Below, in pieces: positions 35,328 to 45,367 of a stretch of DNA of 64,000 bases. This stretch comes from CAZDQL01 sp964507325. Its GTDB lineage: Bacteria; Planctomycetota; UBA1135; GCA-002686595. The notes beneath the pieces were generated by a model. That model was not told where the DNA came from. It did not search any database and saw nothing but the letters and a program-made list of their open reading frames with translations. The stretch covers positions 1 through 64,000 of the forward strand of contig CAZDQL010000003.1 of assembly GCA_964507325.1 (NCBI GenBank), read 5' to 3'. A program made the translations under genes and the position numbers. Positions within the stretch are counted from its first letter, which is position 1. Each line of letters opens with the position of its first letter.

Positions 35328-37655
35328 ATGACTTCAGGAACCAACCCTCAGACGCAAGAGAAGCGCTTCCTGGGAAGACTCCTCCAGTACCGGAGCTGGT
35401 CCCTGTCCTTCCGCCTTGTCTTCCTCTCCACGGCTCTGGGCCTGGCCACGATCCTGATCCTGGGGGTGTTCTCGTACCGCGGCAGCCGCGACGTGCTGCT
35501 CGAGCGACGGCACGAAGCGCTGGCGGGCATCCGGGACCGCGACCGGAGCGTCGTGGAGCAGGCCTTCTTCGGGACGATCACCGAGCAGATCCGCAACTTC
35601 GCCAACAGCCTGATGATCGTCGAAGCCAACAAGCGCTTCAACGACGCCTTCGACGCGCTTCAGGACGAGGCCGCGGGGGAGTTCGACGCCCACACCGCCA
35701 GCCTGAAGCGCTACTACGAGACGGAGTTCCGTCCGCGGCTGGAAGAGGGGGGCGGCTATTGGCGGGGCACCACCAGCTACCTCCCGAAGTCGGAGACGGG
35801 TCGCCTGCTGCAGGCGATGTACATCGCGGAGAATTCCTTCGAGGTCGGCTCCAAGCACAATCTCGACCGCGCCTCCCTCGACTGTGCGTACAACGAGGTC
35901 CACGGCGTCTACCACCCCAAGCTGCGCGCCTACCTCGAGTCTTTCGGCTTCTACGACGTCTTCCTGTTCAACCTGGAGGGGGACCTCGTCTACTCGGTCT
36001 TCAAGGAGGCCGACTACGCGACGAACTACAAGACGGGCCCCTATCGAGACACGAACTTCGCCCGGGTCTTCAAGCGAGCGCTCAACGCCACCAGCCCCGG
36101 TCAGGTCCATCTGGTCGACATGGAGCCCTACGACCCGAGCTACACCGCTCTGGCGAGCTTCATCGCGTCTCCCGTCTACGACGGTCGGAAGCAGGTCGGC
36201 GTGGCGGTCTTCCAGCTCCCCCTGGCCAAGCTCGACGCTGTCGTCGGGAACCACTCCGGCCTGGGCGAGACGGGCGAGGTCTACCTGGTCGGATCCGACT
36301 TCGTCCCGCGCTCGTCGAGCCGGCTCTTGGGCGACGAGGCCTTCACGCAGGCGCGCACGGAGGCCGTGAAGCGGGCCCTGGCCGGTGAAGAGGGAATCCT
36401 GAGCGGCACCAACTACCGAGGGGACCCCGTGGTGAGCGCGTACTCCCCGCTGGACGTGGGGGGTGTCCAATGGGCCCTGATCGCCGAAATGAGCCTGGCG
36501 GAGATCCAGCGTCCGGCAAAGGCGATCCTGTGGAGGATCAGCCTCGTCGGCCTCGGCCTGGCGGTCGCGTTCAGCATCGGTGCGCTGCTGTTCGCGGGCT
36601 CCCTGACCCGCCCGATCTCCGGGATCGTCTCGGGCATCCGCAAGACGGTCGATACGCGCGACCTCACCTCGCGGATGTTGAGTCGACGGGAGGACGAGCT
36701 CGGCGATCTCGAGCACACTTTCAATCAGCTCCTCGACAACTTCCATGACACGGTCTCGGAGTTCGACGCGGGCTGTCAAGCCATCGACCGGGGTGCGTCC
36801 CAGACCCAGGCGGCGAGCCAGCAACTCGCTGCCGCCTCCACGGAGCAGTCGTCGAACCTGGATTCGATCCGCTCGCACATGGAGAACGTCTCGGGCATGG
36901 CACAGCAGAATGCGGACAATGCGCATCAGGCGAACGCGACGTCCGGGGAGTTCGCGACCTCGGCCGAAATCAGCAAGGCCGAGATGGACCGCATGAAGGA
37001 CGCCATGTCGGGGATCAAGGAGTCCAGCTCGAACATCTCGACGATCATCAAGGTGATTGACGACATCGCGTTCCAGACGAACTTGCTCGCCCTCAACGCG
37101 GCCGTCGAAGCGGCGCGCGCCGGGGAGGCGGGGAATGGTTTCGCCGTCGTCGCCGACGAGGTGCGGGCGCTGGCCCAGCGCAGCGCCGAGTCTGCGAGGG
37201 AGACCGGCCGCATCGTCGCCGAGTCGAACGATCAGATTCAGCGCGGTGTGACGAGCGCTGAAAGCGTGAACGAGTCCCTGGAGGAGATCCTCAGCGGCTC
37301 GCGGTGCGTCAACTCGCTGCTCAAGGAGATCTCCGCAGCGTCCCAGGGACAGCTCGAGGGCATCCAGAGCGTCACGACGGGGATCAAGGAGCTCGACACC
37401 GTGGTCCAGAACAACGCGGCCAGCGCGGAGGAGCTGGCATCGACCGCCGTCGAGACCGCCGACCAGGTCCAGTTCGTACGCTCGGTCATCGGGCGGTACT
37501 CGATCGACGAGTCGTCCGACCGGGCGCAGAGCGAGTCGAGCCGGCCTGAGCCCGTGAGCACACGCGCTGCGTTCGACATGGAGACGAGCTCCGAGCCCCC
37601 CGAGGTTCTCCCGGCGACCGCCCCCGAGGAGGAGGACCTCCTCGAGACCTTCTGA
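35328..37655 (+). CDS. Methyl-accepting chemotaxis protein
   Basis: 775 residues from ATG 35328. TM1 lies at about 28-50 and TM2 at about 398-424, enclosing a ~350-residue extracytoplasmic sensor region that looks like a double-Cache (dCache) fold, with the typical end [24 protein letters not shown] domain ([15 protein letters not shown]) follows, then a signalling domain whose hairpin tip is intact ([20 protein letters not shown]). The C-terminus has an acidic linker ending DLLETF, similar to the CheR/CheB-binding pentapeptide NWETF but lacking Trp. It transmits ligand binding to CheA/CheW. No other che gene is nearby. No Shine-Dalgarno sequence is obvious. Confidence 0.93.
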   Translation: MTSGTNPQTQEKRFLGRLLQYRSWSLSFRLVFLSTALGLATILILGVFSYRGSRDVLLERRHEALAGIRDRDRSVVEQAFFGTITEQIRNFANSLMIVEANKRFNDAFDALQDEAAGEFDAHTASLKRYYETEFRPRLEEGGGYWRGTTSYLPKSETGRLLQAMYIAENSFEVGSKHNLDRASLDCAYNEVHGVYHPKLRAYLESFGFYDVFLFNLEGDLVYSVFKEADYATNYKTGPYRDTNFARVFKRALNATSPGQVHLVDMEPYDPSYTALASFIASPVYDGRKQVGVAVFQLPLAKLDAVVGNHSGLGETGEVYLVGSDFVPRSSSRLLGDEAFTQARTEAVKRALAGEEGILSGTNYRGDPVVSAYSPLDVGGVQWALIAEMSLAEIQRPAKAILWRISLVGLGLAVAFSIGALLFAGSLTRPISGIVSGIRKTVDTRDLTSRMLSRREDELGDLEHTFNQLLDNFHDTVSEFDAGCQAIDRGASQTQAASQQLAAASTEQSSNLDSIRSHMENVSGMAQQNADNAHQANATSGEFATSAEISKAEMDRMKDAMSGIKESSSNISTIIKVIDDIAFQTNLLALNAAVEAARAGEAGNGFAVVADEVRALAQRSAESARETGRIVAESNDQIQRGVTSAESVNESLEEILSGSRCVNSLLKEISAASQGQLEGIQSVTTGIKELDTVVQNNAASAEELASTAVETADQVQFVRSVIGRYSIDESSDRAQSESSRPEPVSTRAAFDMETSSEPPEVLPATAPEEEDLLETF

Positions 37656-37746
37656 GCTCCGAGCCGGCCGCTGCGCCGTCGCCACGGAACTCGAAGCGCC
37701 CGTCGACTGATTGCTGGGCGGGGAGTGAACGCAGCCGCGGCGTCTC

Positions 37747-39756
37747 TCACTCCACGATCGGTAGCAGCACGCGCGAAGCGCTGGTCGACGAGCAGTGGAG
37801 CGTGTTCGTGGCCGGCACCTGATGCGTGTGCTGGCGGAACGGCTCGCCGGTGTTGGGATTGGGGTCGTAGCGCGGGTCGTTGCTCGAGGTCACGCTGACG
37901 CGGATGCGGTGACCGGTGTTGAAGACGATGCTCGTGCTCCAGAGATCCACCTGGAGCGGGTAGACCTGCCCGGGCTGCAGGAGGTTCTCGTTGCGGTATC
38001 CGCGCCAATGGCGAGCTCGGGCGGCTCCTTCCTGGATCAGCATCGAGCGGCCGTCGGGATAGACGTCACAGAGCTTGACCATGAAGTCGGTGTCCGGAGC
38101 GCTGGAGGAGACGAACAGCTCGGCGATCACGTGGCCGGTGACCTCCAACGGCCGCGTCAGCGGAGCAGTGGTGAAAGCCACGACGTCGTCGCGCTGCTCG
38201 ACACTGCGCTGGTCGTGCGGTCCCGCGGGGAGGATCAGGTTCGCGCCGCCCAACGTGGGCGCCGGATCGTCGGGATCGTAGAGGTAGCTCACCGACTTCG
38301 CTCCCTTGGGGCGCGCGAGGGCCGCGGGGGGGCCAGGCGAGCGCTGCAGGCGGCCGTTCGGGAGCATGTAGAACGCCGCGGCGGTCGCCGGGGGTGGCCA
38401 CACGTCGCTGTCGCGCCACTCGTTGCCGGGTGCCTGGGGATCGTCCACGTCGCCCATCACGTAGTAGCGCACCGCGGGCAGGCTCGTGTACCCGTCATCG
38501 ATCCCCTTCATCCAGTAGTCGAAGAAGCGCAGCGCGTCGGCGAAGCCGTCGTCCGAAGCGGCGTTGGGGGGAAAGACGAGCTCTCCCTGTACCTGGGCGT
38601 ACATACCGCTGTGCGTCCACGGTCCGATCAGGAGCTTCTGCTCCCCCAGGGCGCCGGGTGCCCCCCCGCTCTGAAGGTCGTGGAAGCCCCGCGTGGCACC
38701 CTCCTGGAAGATGTCGAACCAACCCGCGACGTGGAAGATCGGCACTTCGACGTGGGAGATGCGCTGGGTGATGTCCACCTCGTCCCACCAGGCGTCGAGG
38801 TTCGGGTGCGCCTCCACCTCGGGCAGGAAGTGCAGGCTCCCCTGACCGGCGAGCCAACCCTCGATCATGTACTTGCGGAAGACGCCGCCCGTGAAGAACC
38901 CGCCGTCGTAGAGGTTGCCGGTGCCGACGACCGCGTAGCAGCACTTCAAGCTGGAGGGCGCGGCGCCGGCGGTCAGGTACTGCGTGATGCCGAGTGCGGA
39001 TCCCCCGATCATTCCGACCTGACCGTCCGAGAAGGGCTGGGCAGCGATCCACTCGATCGTGTCGTAGCCGTCCTGGTTGGCCCCCCAGGCGTCGTCGCGG
39101 AAGACCGGATCGATCCCCTCCGAATCGAAGCGCCCGCGGGAGTCCTGTACGACAGCACCGTAGCCGAAGAGCGTGTAGAACGCGGTGTCGGCGGAGCTGT
39201 CCTTGTCGTACACGGTGCGCACCAGGATCGTCGGATCGGTGCCCGCAGCGCGACAGCGGTAGACGTCGGTCGCCAGATGCGTGGATCCGTCCCGCATCAG
39301 GAGGAGCTCGGTCGACTTGTTGCTCGGAAGCGCGAAGTCGATCCCGGGGTTGTCCACGCGTCCGTCGAGGGCCACCACGCCAGGCTGGAAGAAGTCCTGC
39401 TTGCGGGGGAAGGCGTAGGTGCCGGGACTCCCGCCGTGGATGCCGTTGAAGTGCAGGGGGTCGAGCGTGAACACGTAGCACTCGACCGCGTCGGGATTGG
39501 TGTCGTCCACGCTGAACGCGTAGTTGCCCTGTGCATCGGTCTCCACGAGGAGATCGGGCCAGATGCCGACGCCCGGGGGATAGGCATCGATCGTCGAGCG
39601 AGTGACGAAACCCACCCAGGCCCATGCGGAGGGAGCGCCGCTCTGGGCATCGACGATGCGGCCCGAGGTGAGCGTGTCGGCAACTGCCCGAGGGCAGAGG
39701 CAGAGGAGCAGCGCAACGGCGAGGAAACGATGACGACGCAACATGACGGTCTCCAT
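37747..39756 (-). CDS. CocE/NonD-family (X-Pro dipeptidyl-peptidase-like) serine hydrolase, exported
   Basis: 669 residues from ATG 39756; AGGAGGAG nine bases upstream supports this start over ATG 39744. A signal peptide precedes a ~120-residue beta-rich N-terminal domain. The alpha/beta-hydrolase core has nucleophile Ser253 in GMIGGSALGITQ, Asp348 in VAGWFDIF and His382 in GPWTHSGM, the CocE triad. The C-terminal jelly-roll domain (TRPLEVTGHVIAELFVSSS through NTGHRIRVSVTSSN) is typical of the family. CocE-type enzymes cleave acyl esters or N-terminal X-Pro dipeptides; which applies here is open. Confidence 0.9.
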   Translation of the reverse strand: METVMLRRHRFLAVALLLCLCPRAVADTLTSGRIVDAQSGAPSAWAWVGFVTRSTIDAYPPGVGIWPDLLVETDAQGNYAFSVDDTNPDAVECYVFTLDPLHFNGIHGGSPGTYAFPRKQDFFQPGVVALDGRVDNPGIDFALPSNKSTELLLMRDGSTHLATDVYRCRAAGTDPTILVRTVYDKDSSADTAFYTLFGYGAVVQDSRGRFDSEGIDPVFRDDAWGANQDGYDTIEWIAAQPFSDGQVGMIGGSALGITQYLTAGAAPSSLKCCYAVVGTGNLYDGGFFTGGVFRKYMIEGWLAGQGSLHFLPEVEAHPNLDAWWDEVDITQRISHVEVPIFHVAGWFDIFQEGATRGFHDLQSGGAPGALGEQKLLIGPWTHSGMYAQVQGELVFPPNAASDDGFADALRFFDYWMKGIDDGYTSLPAVRYYVMGDVDDPQAPGNEWRDSDVWPPPATAAAFYMLPNGRLQRSPGPPAALARPKGAKSVSYLYDPDDPAPTLGGANLILPAGPHDQRSVEQRDDVVAFTTAPLTRPLEVTGHVIAELFVSSSAPDTDFMVKLCDVYPDGRSMLIQEGAARARHWRGYRNENLLQPGQVYPLQVDLWSTSIVFNTGHRIRVSVTSSNDPRYDPNPNTGEPFRQHTHQVPATNTLHCSSTSASRVLLPIVE

Positions 39757-39905
39757 GACGACAAGCTCCTCCTACGTGACCCATACCCGAGATTTCCGGA
39801 ACCGTCAACTGGTGACATGCCCTCACGCACCGCGCGCTGTTCTCACTGGCTGATCTGCCCCCGACTTCGGTCCGGCGCAGCGTGCCGATCTTCAATGGAG
39901 ACAGG

Positions 39906-41276
39906 TCACGGGTTCACCACGTGCACCATGGCATGGCCCTGTTGGCCGGGTGCGACGACAACGGTCGGATCGGAGGACAGATAGGTCGTGAACGTGCCGT
40001 CGCCTTCGGGGTCGAAGAAGAACTCTGCACTGGTCATGGAGGCGTGCGACGTCGCACTCCCGTTCACCTCCAGCGTCACGAAGACGGGGTACCTCTTCCC
40101 GGGCTCGAACAGGCCAATGCCGTCGGTCAGATCGATGACCACCCGCTTGCCGTCCTTGATCGCGAGCTCACCGTGCCGGGTCGGCTCGACGACCTGCGGC
40201 CCCAGGAAGGCGGGCGCCTGCACCGGTCCGATGCCTCCGGTCACGGTCAGGAGATTGCGCTTGCGGTGGTTGACGCCCACCACGGCGTAGAGCCTGGGCC
40301 TGTACCCCGGACGATCGTCGTAGAAGTAGACCTCGGGGTGCAGGGGATTGCAGTAGCAGGGATCCGTGTGGGGGTTGTCGTCGTTGTCGTACAGCCCGAA
40401 GGTCCCCTCGAGGAACATGTTGTAGGCCACCCACAGGAAGCCCTTGGACCCCGTCCCGGTGCTGTTGTGCGAGCCCCAGTTGGGACCTTCGCTGTTGGCG
40501 ATCAAGAAGGCGCCTCGATACGTCTTCCCGTCCCGGTGGTCCACGTAGGTGCGCTCGTTGTCGTAGCCGCAGATGCAGAGCGAATGCCGGAGGTAGTTGA
40601 AGCCCTCCTTCGAGTACATGACCCCGTTGTCGATCCCAGGTCCCGCGGCGTTGGCGCCGTAGGCCGGGTAGTTGGAGGTGAAGAGGGCGCGGGTCACGGC
40701 GCAGCCGCCGTTGGCGATGTGTTGCTTGATCCGACGCAGCCCCTTGACCGTATCGGCTCTGACCGTCTGCAGCGCATAGGGACGGTTCTTCAGCGCGGCG
40801 ATCCGCGCCTCCTCGCCGGGCCACTGCTTCCAGTGGGCTGACATGGAGTACTCGGAGACCGGTGCGCATCCGACGTCGCCGAGGCGCTCCATCGCGTACC
40901 GCGTGCACTCCGCTCCGGAGTGCCCCATGCTGATGAGGGAGAAGAGGAACCTCGGGCTGCAGACCACGTCGGGATCGCCCGTGGAGGCGTCCAGCCTCTC
41001 GTCGAAGGCTTGAGTGTACGTGTTGTAGTAGTAGGCCGATGACCAGCAGGTGCAGTCGCCGATCTGCTGCTTCCCGAGGGGGGGGAAGTGAATCGTCGTG
41101 CTGTGATCGACGGCTGGGGGCAATGCCTGGGGCACGGGGGCAGTGCCGTGATGGAGAGGTCCGGGAAGTGGCGAGGCATTCGGGCCCGGAACGCTGGAGC
41201 CGAGCGAGAGCATGAGAGCCAGCCCAGCCAGTGGGCAGAGAGCAGCGAACTCGATGCGGTCGGAGTTGCGGTTCAT
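39906..41276 (-). CDS. Exported papain-like (C1A) cysteine peptidase homolog
   Basis: 456 residues from ATG 41276, with a hydrophobic signal segment (FAALCPLAGLALMLSLGSS). A longer frame to 41378 has no better start. The C1A pattern is visible: oxyanion Gln and nucleophile Cys77 in GKQQIGDCTCWSSA, His231 in LRHSLCICGYDNE and Asn261 in FLIANSEGPNWG. About 170 residues follow the peptidase core, including a domain with YPVFVTLEVNGSATSHA that resembles a beta sandwich. No obvious propeptide inhibitor domain is present. The position of Cys directly before Trp and the G-Y after His match active papain-like enzymes, so activity is plausible. Confidence 0.82.
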   Translation of the reverse strand: MNRNSDRIEFAALCPLAGLALMLSLGSSVPGPNASPLPGPLHHGTAPVPQALPPAVDHSTTIHFPPLGKQQIGDCTCWSSAYYYNTYTQAFDERLDASTGDPDVVCSPRFLFSLISMGHSGAECTRYAMERLGDVGCAPVSEYSMSAHWKQWPGEEARIAALKNRPYALQTVRADTVKGLRRIKQHIANGGCAVTRALFTSNYPAYGANAAGPGIDNGVMYSKEGFNYLRHSLCICGYDNERTYVDHRDGKTYRGAFLIANSEGPNWGSHNSTGTGSKGFLWVAYNMFLEGTFGLYDNDDNPHTDPCYCNPLHPEVYFYDDRPGYRPRLYAVVGVNHRKRNLLTVTGGIGPVQAPAFLGPQVVEPTRHGELAIKDGKRVVIDLTDGIGLFEPGKRYPVFVTLEVNGSATSHASMTSAEFFFDPEGDGTFTTYLSSDPTVVVAPGQQGHAMVHVVNP

Positions 41277-41520
41277 CAGCAGTCTACAGGAGAGGTACAT
41301 CCACCCCGTGAGTGGACCGGCGGTTCCTGCAAGATAGCGCAGGTAGAAGAGGAGGGAGGGTGCGTTCGCAGGGAACATCCTCCTCGAGAGGTCTGGGCAG
41401 GCCTCCGTGTTTGGCCGCGAACCCGCTGAGCGCGCACAGGCCGTCCAGCGCGACGATGCACGAGAGCGCGGACACCGACGGGGCGGTCCGCTGATCTCCC
41501 GGGCCGTTCCCCGCTGCCGT

Positions 41521-42990
41521 CTACTTCCCCGCGTCCTGCACCGGGGGTGCCCCGAAGCGCAGCAGGATGAGGCTGATCGAGTTCACTCCCTCCAGCTCCT
41601 TGCCCCCGGCGTGGAACGTACCGCTCTGGCAGCTTCCGGCGATGATGGGATTGCCGTGACGGTCGAGGACGAGCCGGTTCGCGTTGTCGATCCCCGGCCC
41701 TCCCATGCTCGTCGCCCAGAGGAGCTGGCCGTTGTGGCCGCCGATCTTCACGAGATAGGCGTCTCTTCCCCCCCTAGACGTGAGCTGGGTGGGTCCGTAG
41801 GCACCACCCCCCTCCATCCAGCCGGAGACGAGGAGGTCGCCCTTGTCATCGACGGCCAGACAGCGACCGCGTTCGTCGTCCGGTCCCCCGAACAGGCGCA
41901 TCCATTTCGGGTTGCCCTCGGCGTCCAGGCAGCACACGACAGAGTCCTGGCTGTCTGCGCATGTGTCGCGAGGCCGCTTGCCGCCGAAACTGGGCAGAAT
42001 GCCAGTGGTGGGGGCCAGGCGCGCACAGGTGACGGCTCCCCCGCCGGGAAGCGCCGCGCCCCACCCGACGAACGCGCCGTTCGCGTATCCCAGGCAGCGG
42101 CTCTGCCAGAGGTACTCGCCCTGCGGGCTGAGCTTAACCACCACGGTGGCTGTGTTGAACGACTGGGCGCCGTGGACGTCGTAGGTGTCGTTCAGTTTGA
42201 AGCCCATCCACGAATCCACGAACAGGTAGACGTTCCCCTTGCTGTCCACGTCAGCGTTGCAGGCCCGATTGGTTCCATTCCCCTTGGAATGGACCACCCA
42301 CTCGATCTTTCCCGATTGACCGTCGTACTTCACCAGAGCGACGCTCGTGTCGTTGCCATCGAGCTGGTGCGAGCCGAAGGTGGCCTGGTCGTAGAACTCG
42401 GCGCACAGGTAGACGTCACCCTCTCCATCCACCACGACCGAAGTGGGAACCACTTCCTTGCCCGTCCCTGTTTCGATCCCCTTGCCGTCCCGAGCCCAGA
42501 GGGGCTTCCCGTCGGGGGAGTACTTGACCAGGAAGGTGCGAATGTAGAGGGGATCGGGAGTGGCCAGGGAAACCCCGGATCCGAAGTGGATCTCGTCCGC
42601 GAACTGGCCGCATACGAAGATGTCGCCCTCCTTGTCGACGGCGGCATCGGTCCCTTCGTTGTAGCCCTCGTTCGGACGGCTGGTCGCCTGGCGCGCCCAG
42701 ACCGCCTTCCCTCCGCCGGTGTACTTGACGACGAGCGTGTTGCCGAAGATGCCGATCTCCTTCAGCTCCGTGCCCGCCAGCGTCAGGGTGCCCTCGAAGG
42801 AACCGGTGACGATGACGGAGTCGTCCGGGCAGATCGCCACTCCACGGGCGAGGGAGGACCCGCTGCCGGCGACCGTCAACACCTCTCCCCAGGCGAGGTC
42901 GGGAGCCCCGTCGTTTCCTCGTACCGCAGGGACCGGAGGGAGCGATGAGGCGGTGACGAGCAGGGATACGGAGAGGGCAGAGAGGAGCAT
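41521..42990 (-). CDS. Exported SBBP-like beta-propeller protein
   Basis: 489 residues beginning with a signal peptide (LLSALSVSLLVTASSLPPVPA). The body has about seven repeats of the form aDxxGdvyvxGxF followed by K(Y/L)sxxGkxxWar, for example DKEGDIFVCGQFADEIHFG, YSPDGKPLWARDG and DGEGDVYLCAEFYDQATFG. This matches the seven-bladed SBBP (beta-propeller) repeat family. Several cysteines suggest extracytoplasmic disulfides. Binding function inferred; no enzymatic motif seen. Confidence 0.8.
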   Translation of the reverse strand: MLLSALSVSLLVTASSLPPVPAVRGNDGAPDLAWGEVLTVAGSGSSLARGVAICPDDSVIVTGSFEGTLTLAGTELKEIGIFGNTLVVKYTGGGKAVWARQATSRPNEGYNEGTDAAVDKEGDIFVCGQFADEIHFGSGVSLATPDPLYIRTFLVKYSPDGKPLWARDGKGIETGTGKEVVPTSVVVDGEGDVYLCAEFYDQATFGSHQLDGNDTSVALVKYDGQSGKIEWVVHSKGNGTNRACNADVDSKGNVYLFVDSWMGFKLNDTYDVHGAQSFNTATVVVKLSPQGEYLWQSRCLGYANGAFVGWGAALPGGGAVTCARLAPTTGILPSFGGKRPRDTCADSQDSVVCCLDAEGNPKWMRLFGGPDDERGRCLAVDDKGDLLVSGWMEGGGAYGPTQLTSRGGRDAYLVKIGGHNGQLLWATSMGGPGIDNANRLVLDRHGNPIIAGSCQSGTFHAGGKELEGVNSISLILLRFGAPPVQDAGK

Positions 42991-43242
42991 GGCAATTGCC
43001 TTGGCGAGGGGATTTGGCAGGAGTATGAGCGCCTCAGTCTACACCCGCGGTGGCGTGCCCAGCACTCGCCCGATCGGACGACACAGGACGACCGACGTCG
43101 AAGTGGAAGGGAGCTAGCGGCGAACGCAACAGGTGATGGTGAGCAGCGCGACCGAGGTTGGGTACCATGGGCGAGGCGATCGCCCTGGCTGCGCGACGGC
43201 GGCTCTCGCACCTTGGACGGCCAAACAAGAAGGACGGCCTGC

Positions 43243-44100
43243 ATGCGGAAGGTTGGAGACTGCAGTGGACGTGCATTGGGTATCCTCTGCCTGGCGCTGT
43301 ATGCGGCATGTACAGCAGTCCAGGAACGAGGCATACCGATGACCGTGCGAGTGGCCATCTGCCAGCTTCACTGCGTCGACGACGATCGCGAGGGCAACCT
43401 ACGGCGGATCGATGAGGCGCTGGCCGAGTCCGCCGCACGAGGAGCCGACCTGGCCTGTTTCCCGGAGACTTCCATCCTGGGTTGGGTCAATCCGCTGGCC
43501 CACGAGCTGGCCGACCCGATTCCCGGCCCGACGACCGAACGGCTGGGCGCGATGGCTCGCGAGCACGAGTTGATGGTCGCCATCGGACTGGCGGAGATGG
43601 ATGGGGAGCGTCTGTTCGATTCGGCGGTGCTGCTCGACCGGAACGGCGAGCTGCTCCTCAAACGGCGTAAGGTCAACATCCTCTCGGAGCTGATGGACCC
43701 ACCCTACACGCCGGGTCTCGTCCAGCAGAGTTGCGTCGCCGACACGCCTGTCGGTCGCATCGGGATGCTGATCTGTGCCGACACCTTCAAGGACGACATC
43801 GTGGCCGCCGTCACGGCTCAAGACCCTGATCTGCTGATCGTCCCCTACGGCTGGGCCGCGGAGCCTGAGGACTGGCCGGAGCACGGCCAACAGCTCGCGG
43901 CCTGGGTGGCCCACACCGCTCGTCGCGTCGGCTGTCCGGTCATCGGAGTCGACGTCGTGGGTGCCATCACCCACGGCCCCTGGACCGGCTTCACCTACGG
44001 CGGCCAGAGCATCGCCTGTGACCGTGAAGGCACCGAGCTGATCGTCCTCGGCGACCGCAGGGCGGAGGTCCAGGTGGTGGAGATCTCTCCGGGGAGATAG
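43243..44100 (+). CDS. Nitrilase-superfamily carbon-nitrogen hydrolase, predicted lipoprotein
   Basis: 285 residues from ATG 43243, supported by AAGAAGGAC just upstream. The Glu-Lys-Cys triad is complete: Glu75 in CFPETS, Lys143 in KRRKVN, Cys178 in LICADTF. These enzymes hydrolyse nitriles, amides or ureido compounds; the substrate is not clear. Before the usual nitrilase start (TVRVAICQL) there is a ~35-residue extension with a hydrophobic stretch and a lipobox-like end (ILCLALYAAC). If used, it makes this a lipid-anchored periplasmic enzyme. An internal ATG at 43339, at the nitrilase core, is an alternative cytoplasmic start. Confidence 0.88.
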   Translation: MRKVGDCSGRALGILCLALYAACTAVQERGIPMTVRVAICQLHCVDDDREGNLRRIDEALAESAARGADLACFPETSILGWVNPLAHELADPIPGPTTERLGAMAREHELMVAIGLAEMDGERLFDSAVLLDRNGELLLKRRKVNILSELMDPPYTPGLVQQSCVADTPVGRIGMLICADTFKDDIVAAVTAQDPDLLIVPYGWAAEPEDWPEHGQQLAAWVAHTARRVGCPVIGVDVVGAITHGPWTGFTYGGQSIACDREGTELIVLGDRRAEVQVVEISPGR

Positions 44101-44115
44101 AGCGGGACGTAGCGG

Positions 44116-44150
44116 CGCGTCTCGAGCGGCCCCCGCGGGGGCTCGACGCG
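44116..44150. terminator. Candidate bidirectional hairpin terminator between convergent genes
   Basis: Between stops at 44100 (+) and 44161 (-) lies a long GC-rich inverted repeat centred near 44135: CGCGTC(TC)GAGC pairs with GCTCGACGCG around an inner CCCC/GGGG stem. It has no T run, but GC-only hairpins between convergent genes are a reasonable terminator candidate. Confidence 0.4.
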
Positions 44151-44160
44151 TCGATTCACA

Positions 44161-45201
44161 TCACTGGAAGGTGATCGACACGCCGTCGGTGAAGTTGCTG
44201 TCACCCGAGCCGTCGCGGAACCAGGCCTGGAAGTTCCAGGTCTCGCCCGGAAGAGCGGAGACGGGGGGACTCTGGGGCAAGGCGCTCGAGTCGGCCACGA
44301 GGAAGAAGGAGCCGCCGGGGCCCGAGTTACCGACCTCGCCCGGCCGGTTGAAGCGTCCGATGTTGCCGCCGAGGCACAGCACCCCGCTCGAGCCGGGAGG
44401 TGAGACCAGACCCTGGGTCGAGCTCACCAGGAAGTAGCCGAACTCGTTCGTCGGGAGGTCGTTCGCGGTCAGGGTCAGCGTCTCGCCGGCGATGCCGCTC
44501 CCGGTCGCGAAGATCGAGGCCGAGGCGCCGGTCGAGTTGGCGATCGCAGGGCCGCAGTAGTTCGTGCCGAGCGGGAGGCGCGTGAAGGTGAAGGTCCCCA
44601 GCGGGTCATCACCGAAGAAGGGGCCACCGGTGATCAGTGCAATCGGGTCGGGCGGATTGGTGTCCGAGTTCGGCGAGTTGAAGTTCGTCCCGCTATCCGT
44701 GCCCGAATCCCAGGCGTAGAGCGTGATCGTCACGTCGACCCACTGCCCGTTCTCGAGCAGCGAGACGCTGTCCACACCGACGAACCAGTCCGGACTCGGG
44801 GCGATCATGGTGACCAGCGTGACGAGCGGGTGGTCCTCGGTGATCAGGAACTCGCGCGTCTGAACGCCCGGCGAGTTGAAGGTCGAGCCTTGGATGCGCA
44901 CACCCGCGTTGCCGTTCGAGATCTCGTTGTCGATCAGATTTCCGAGCGGGCCGGGGTTTCCCGTCTCGGCCATGACCTCGATCGCGTTGCTGGCGAGGGT
45001 GCCGGGCTCCCAGAAGTCCGCCGCGGCGGAGTGGGTTCCGCCGATCAACGGCGAGAAGTGCGCACCACCCGGGTAGGCACCGGGGTGGGTCTGCGCGCTC
45101 CAGGTGGCGTCGAAACGAACCTCGTAGCGGGCGCTGGTCTGGGCGAGGGCAGGGGTGACGGCGAGCGCGAGCGCCGCCAGGGTCGGGGTCGTCTTGAGCA
45201 T
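44161..45201 (-). CDS. Spondin-domain exported protein with a shared C-terminal domain
   Basis: 346 residues from ATG 45201, giving a signal peptide (TLAALALAVTPALAQ). Residues ~20-190 match the spondin N-terminal domain: YEVRFDATWSAQTHP, HFSPLIGGTHSA, FLITEDHPLVTLVTMIAPSPD, and WFVGVDSVSLLENG with the calcium-site-like aspartates. The last ~125 residues (NYCGPAIANSTGASAS through NFTDGVSITFQ) form a separate domain that also ends the arylsulfotransferase-like protein at 53699-55375. Spondin domains bind extracellular matrix in animals; in bacteria the role is unknown. The gene converges on the nitrilase gene. Confidence 0.85.
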   Translation of the reverse strand: MLKTTPTLAALALAVTPALAQTSARYEVRFDATWSAQTHPGAYPGGAHFSPLIGGTHSAAADFWEPGTLASNAIEVMAETGNPGPLGNLIDNEISNGNAGVRIQGSTFNSPGVQTREFLITEDHPLVTLVTMIAPSPDWFVGVDSVSLLENGQWVDVTITLYAWDSGTDSGTNFNSPNSDTNPPDPIALITGGPFFGDDPLGTFTFTRLPLGTNYCGPAIANSTGASASIFATGSGIAGETLTLTANDLPTNEFGYFLVSSTQGLVSPPGSSGVLCLGGNIGRFNRPGEVGNSGPGGSFFLVADSSALPQSPPVSALPGETWNFQAWFRDGSGDSNFTDGVSITFQ

Positions 45202-45367
45202 GGGGAAGGAGGTGTTGGAGGGAATGGACGCGCCCCCGTGCGAGCACGCGTCGAATCCGTGACCGAGAATTCCCCCACGAGCCCTCGACCGGACGACGCT
45301 CGCGCCACGAAACGCCCGAGGAAGATGGCTCGCCCGGTTTTGCGCGGCCCGGGCCTCGACGTGTAAG

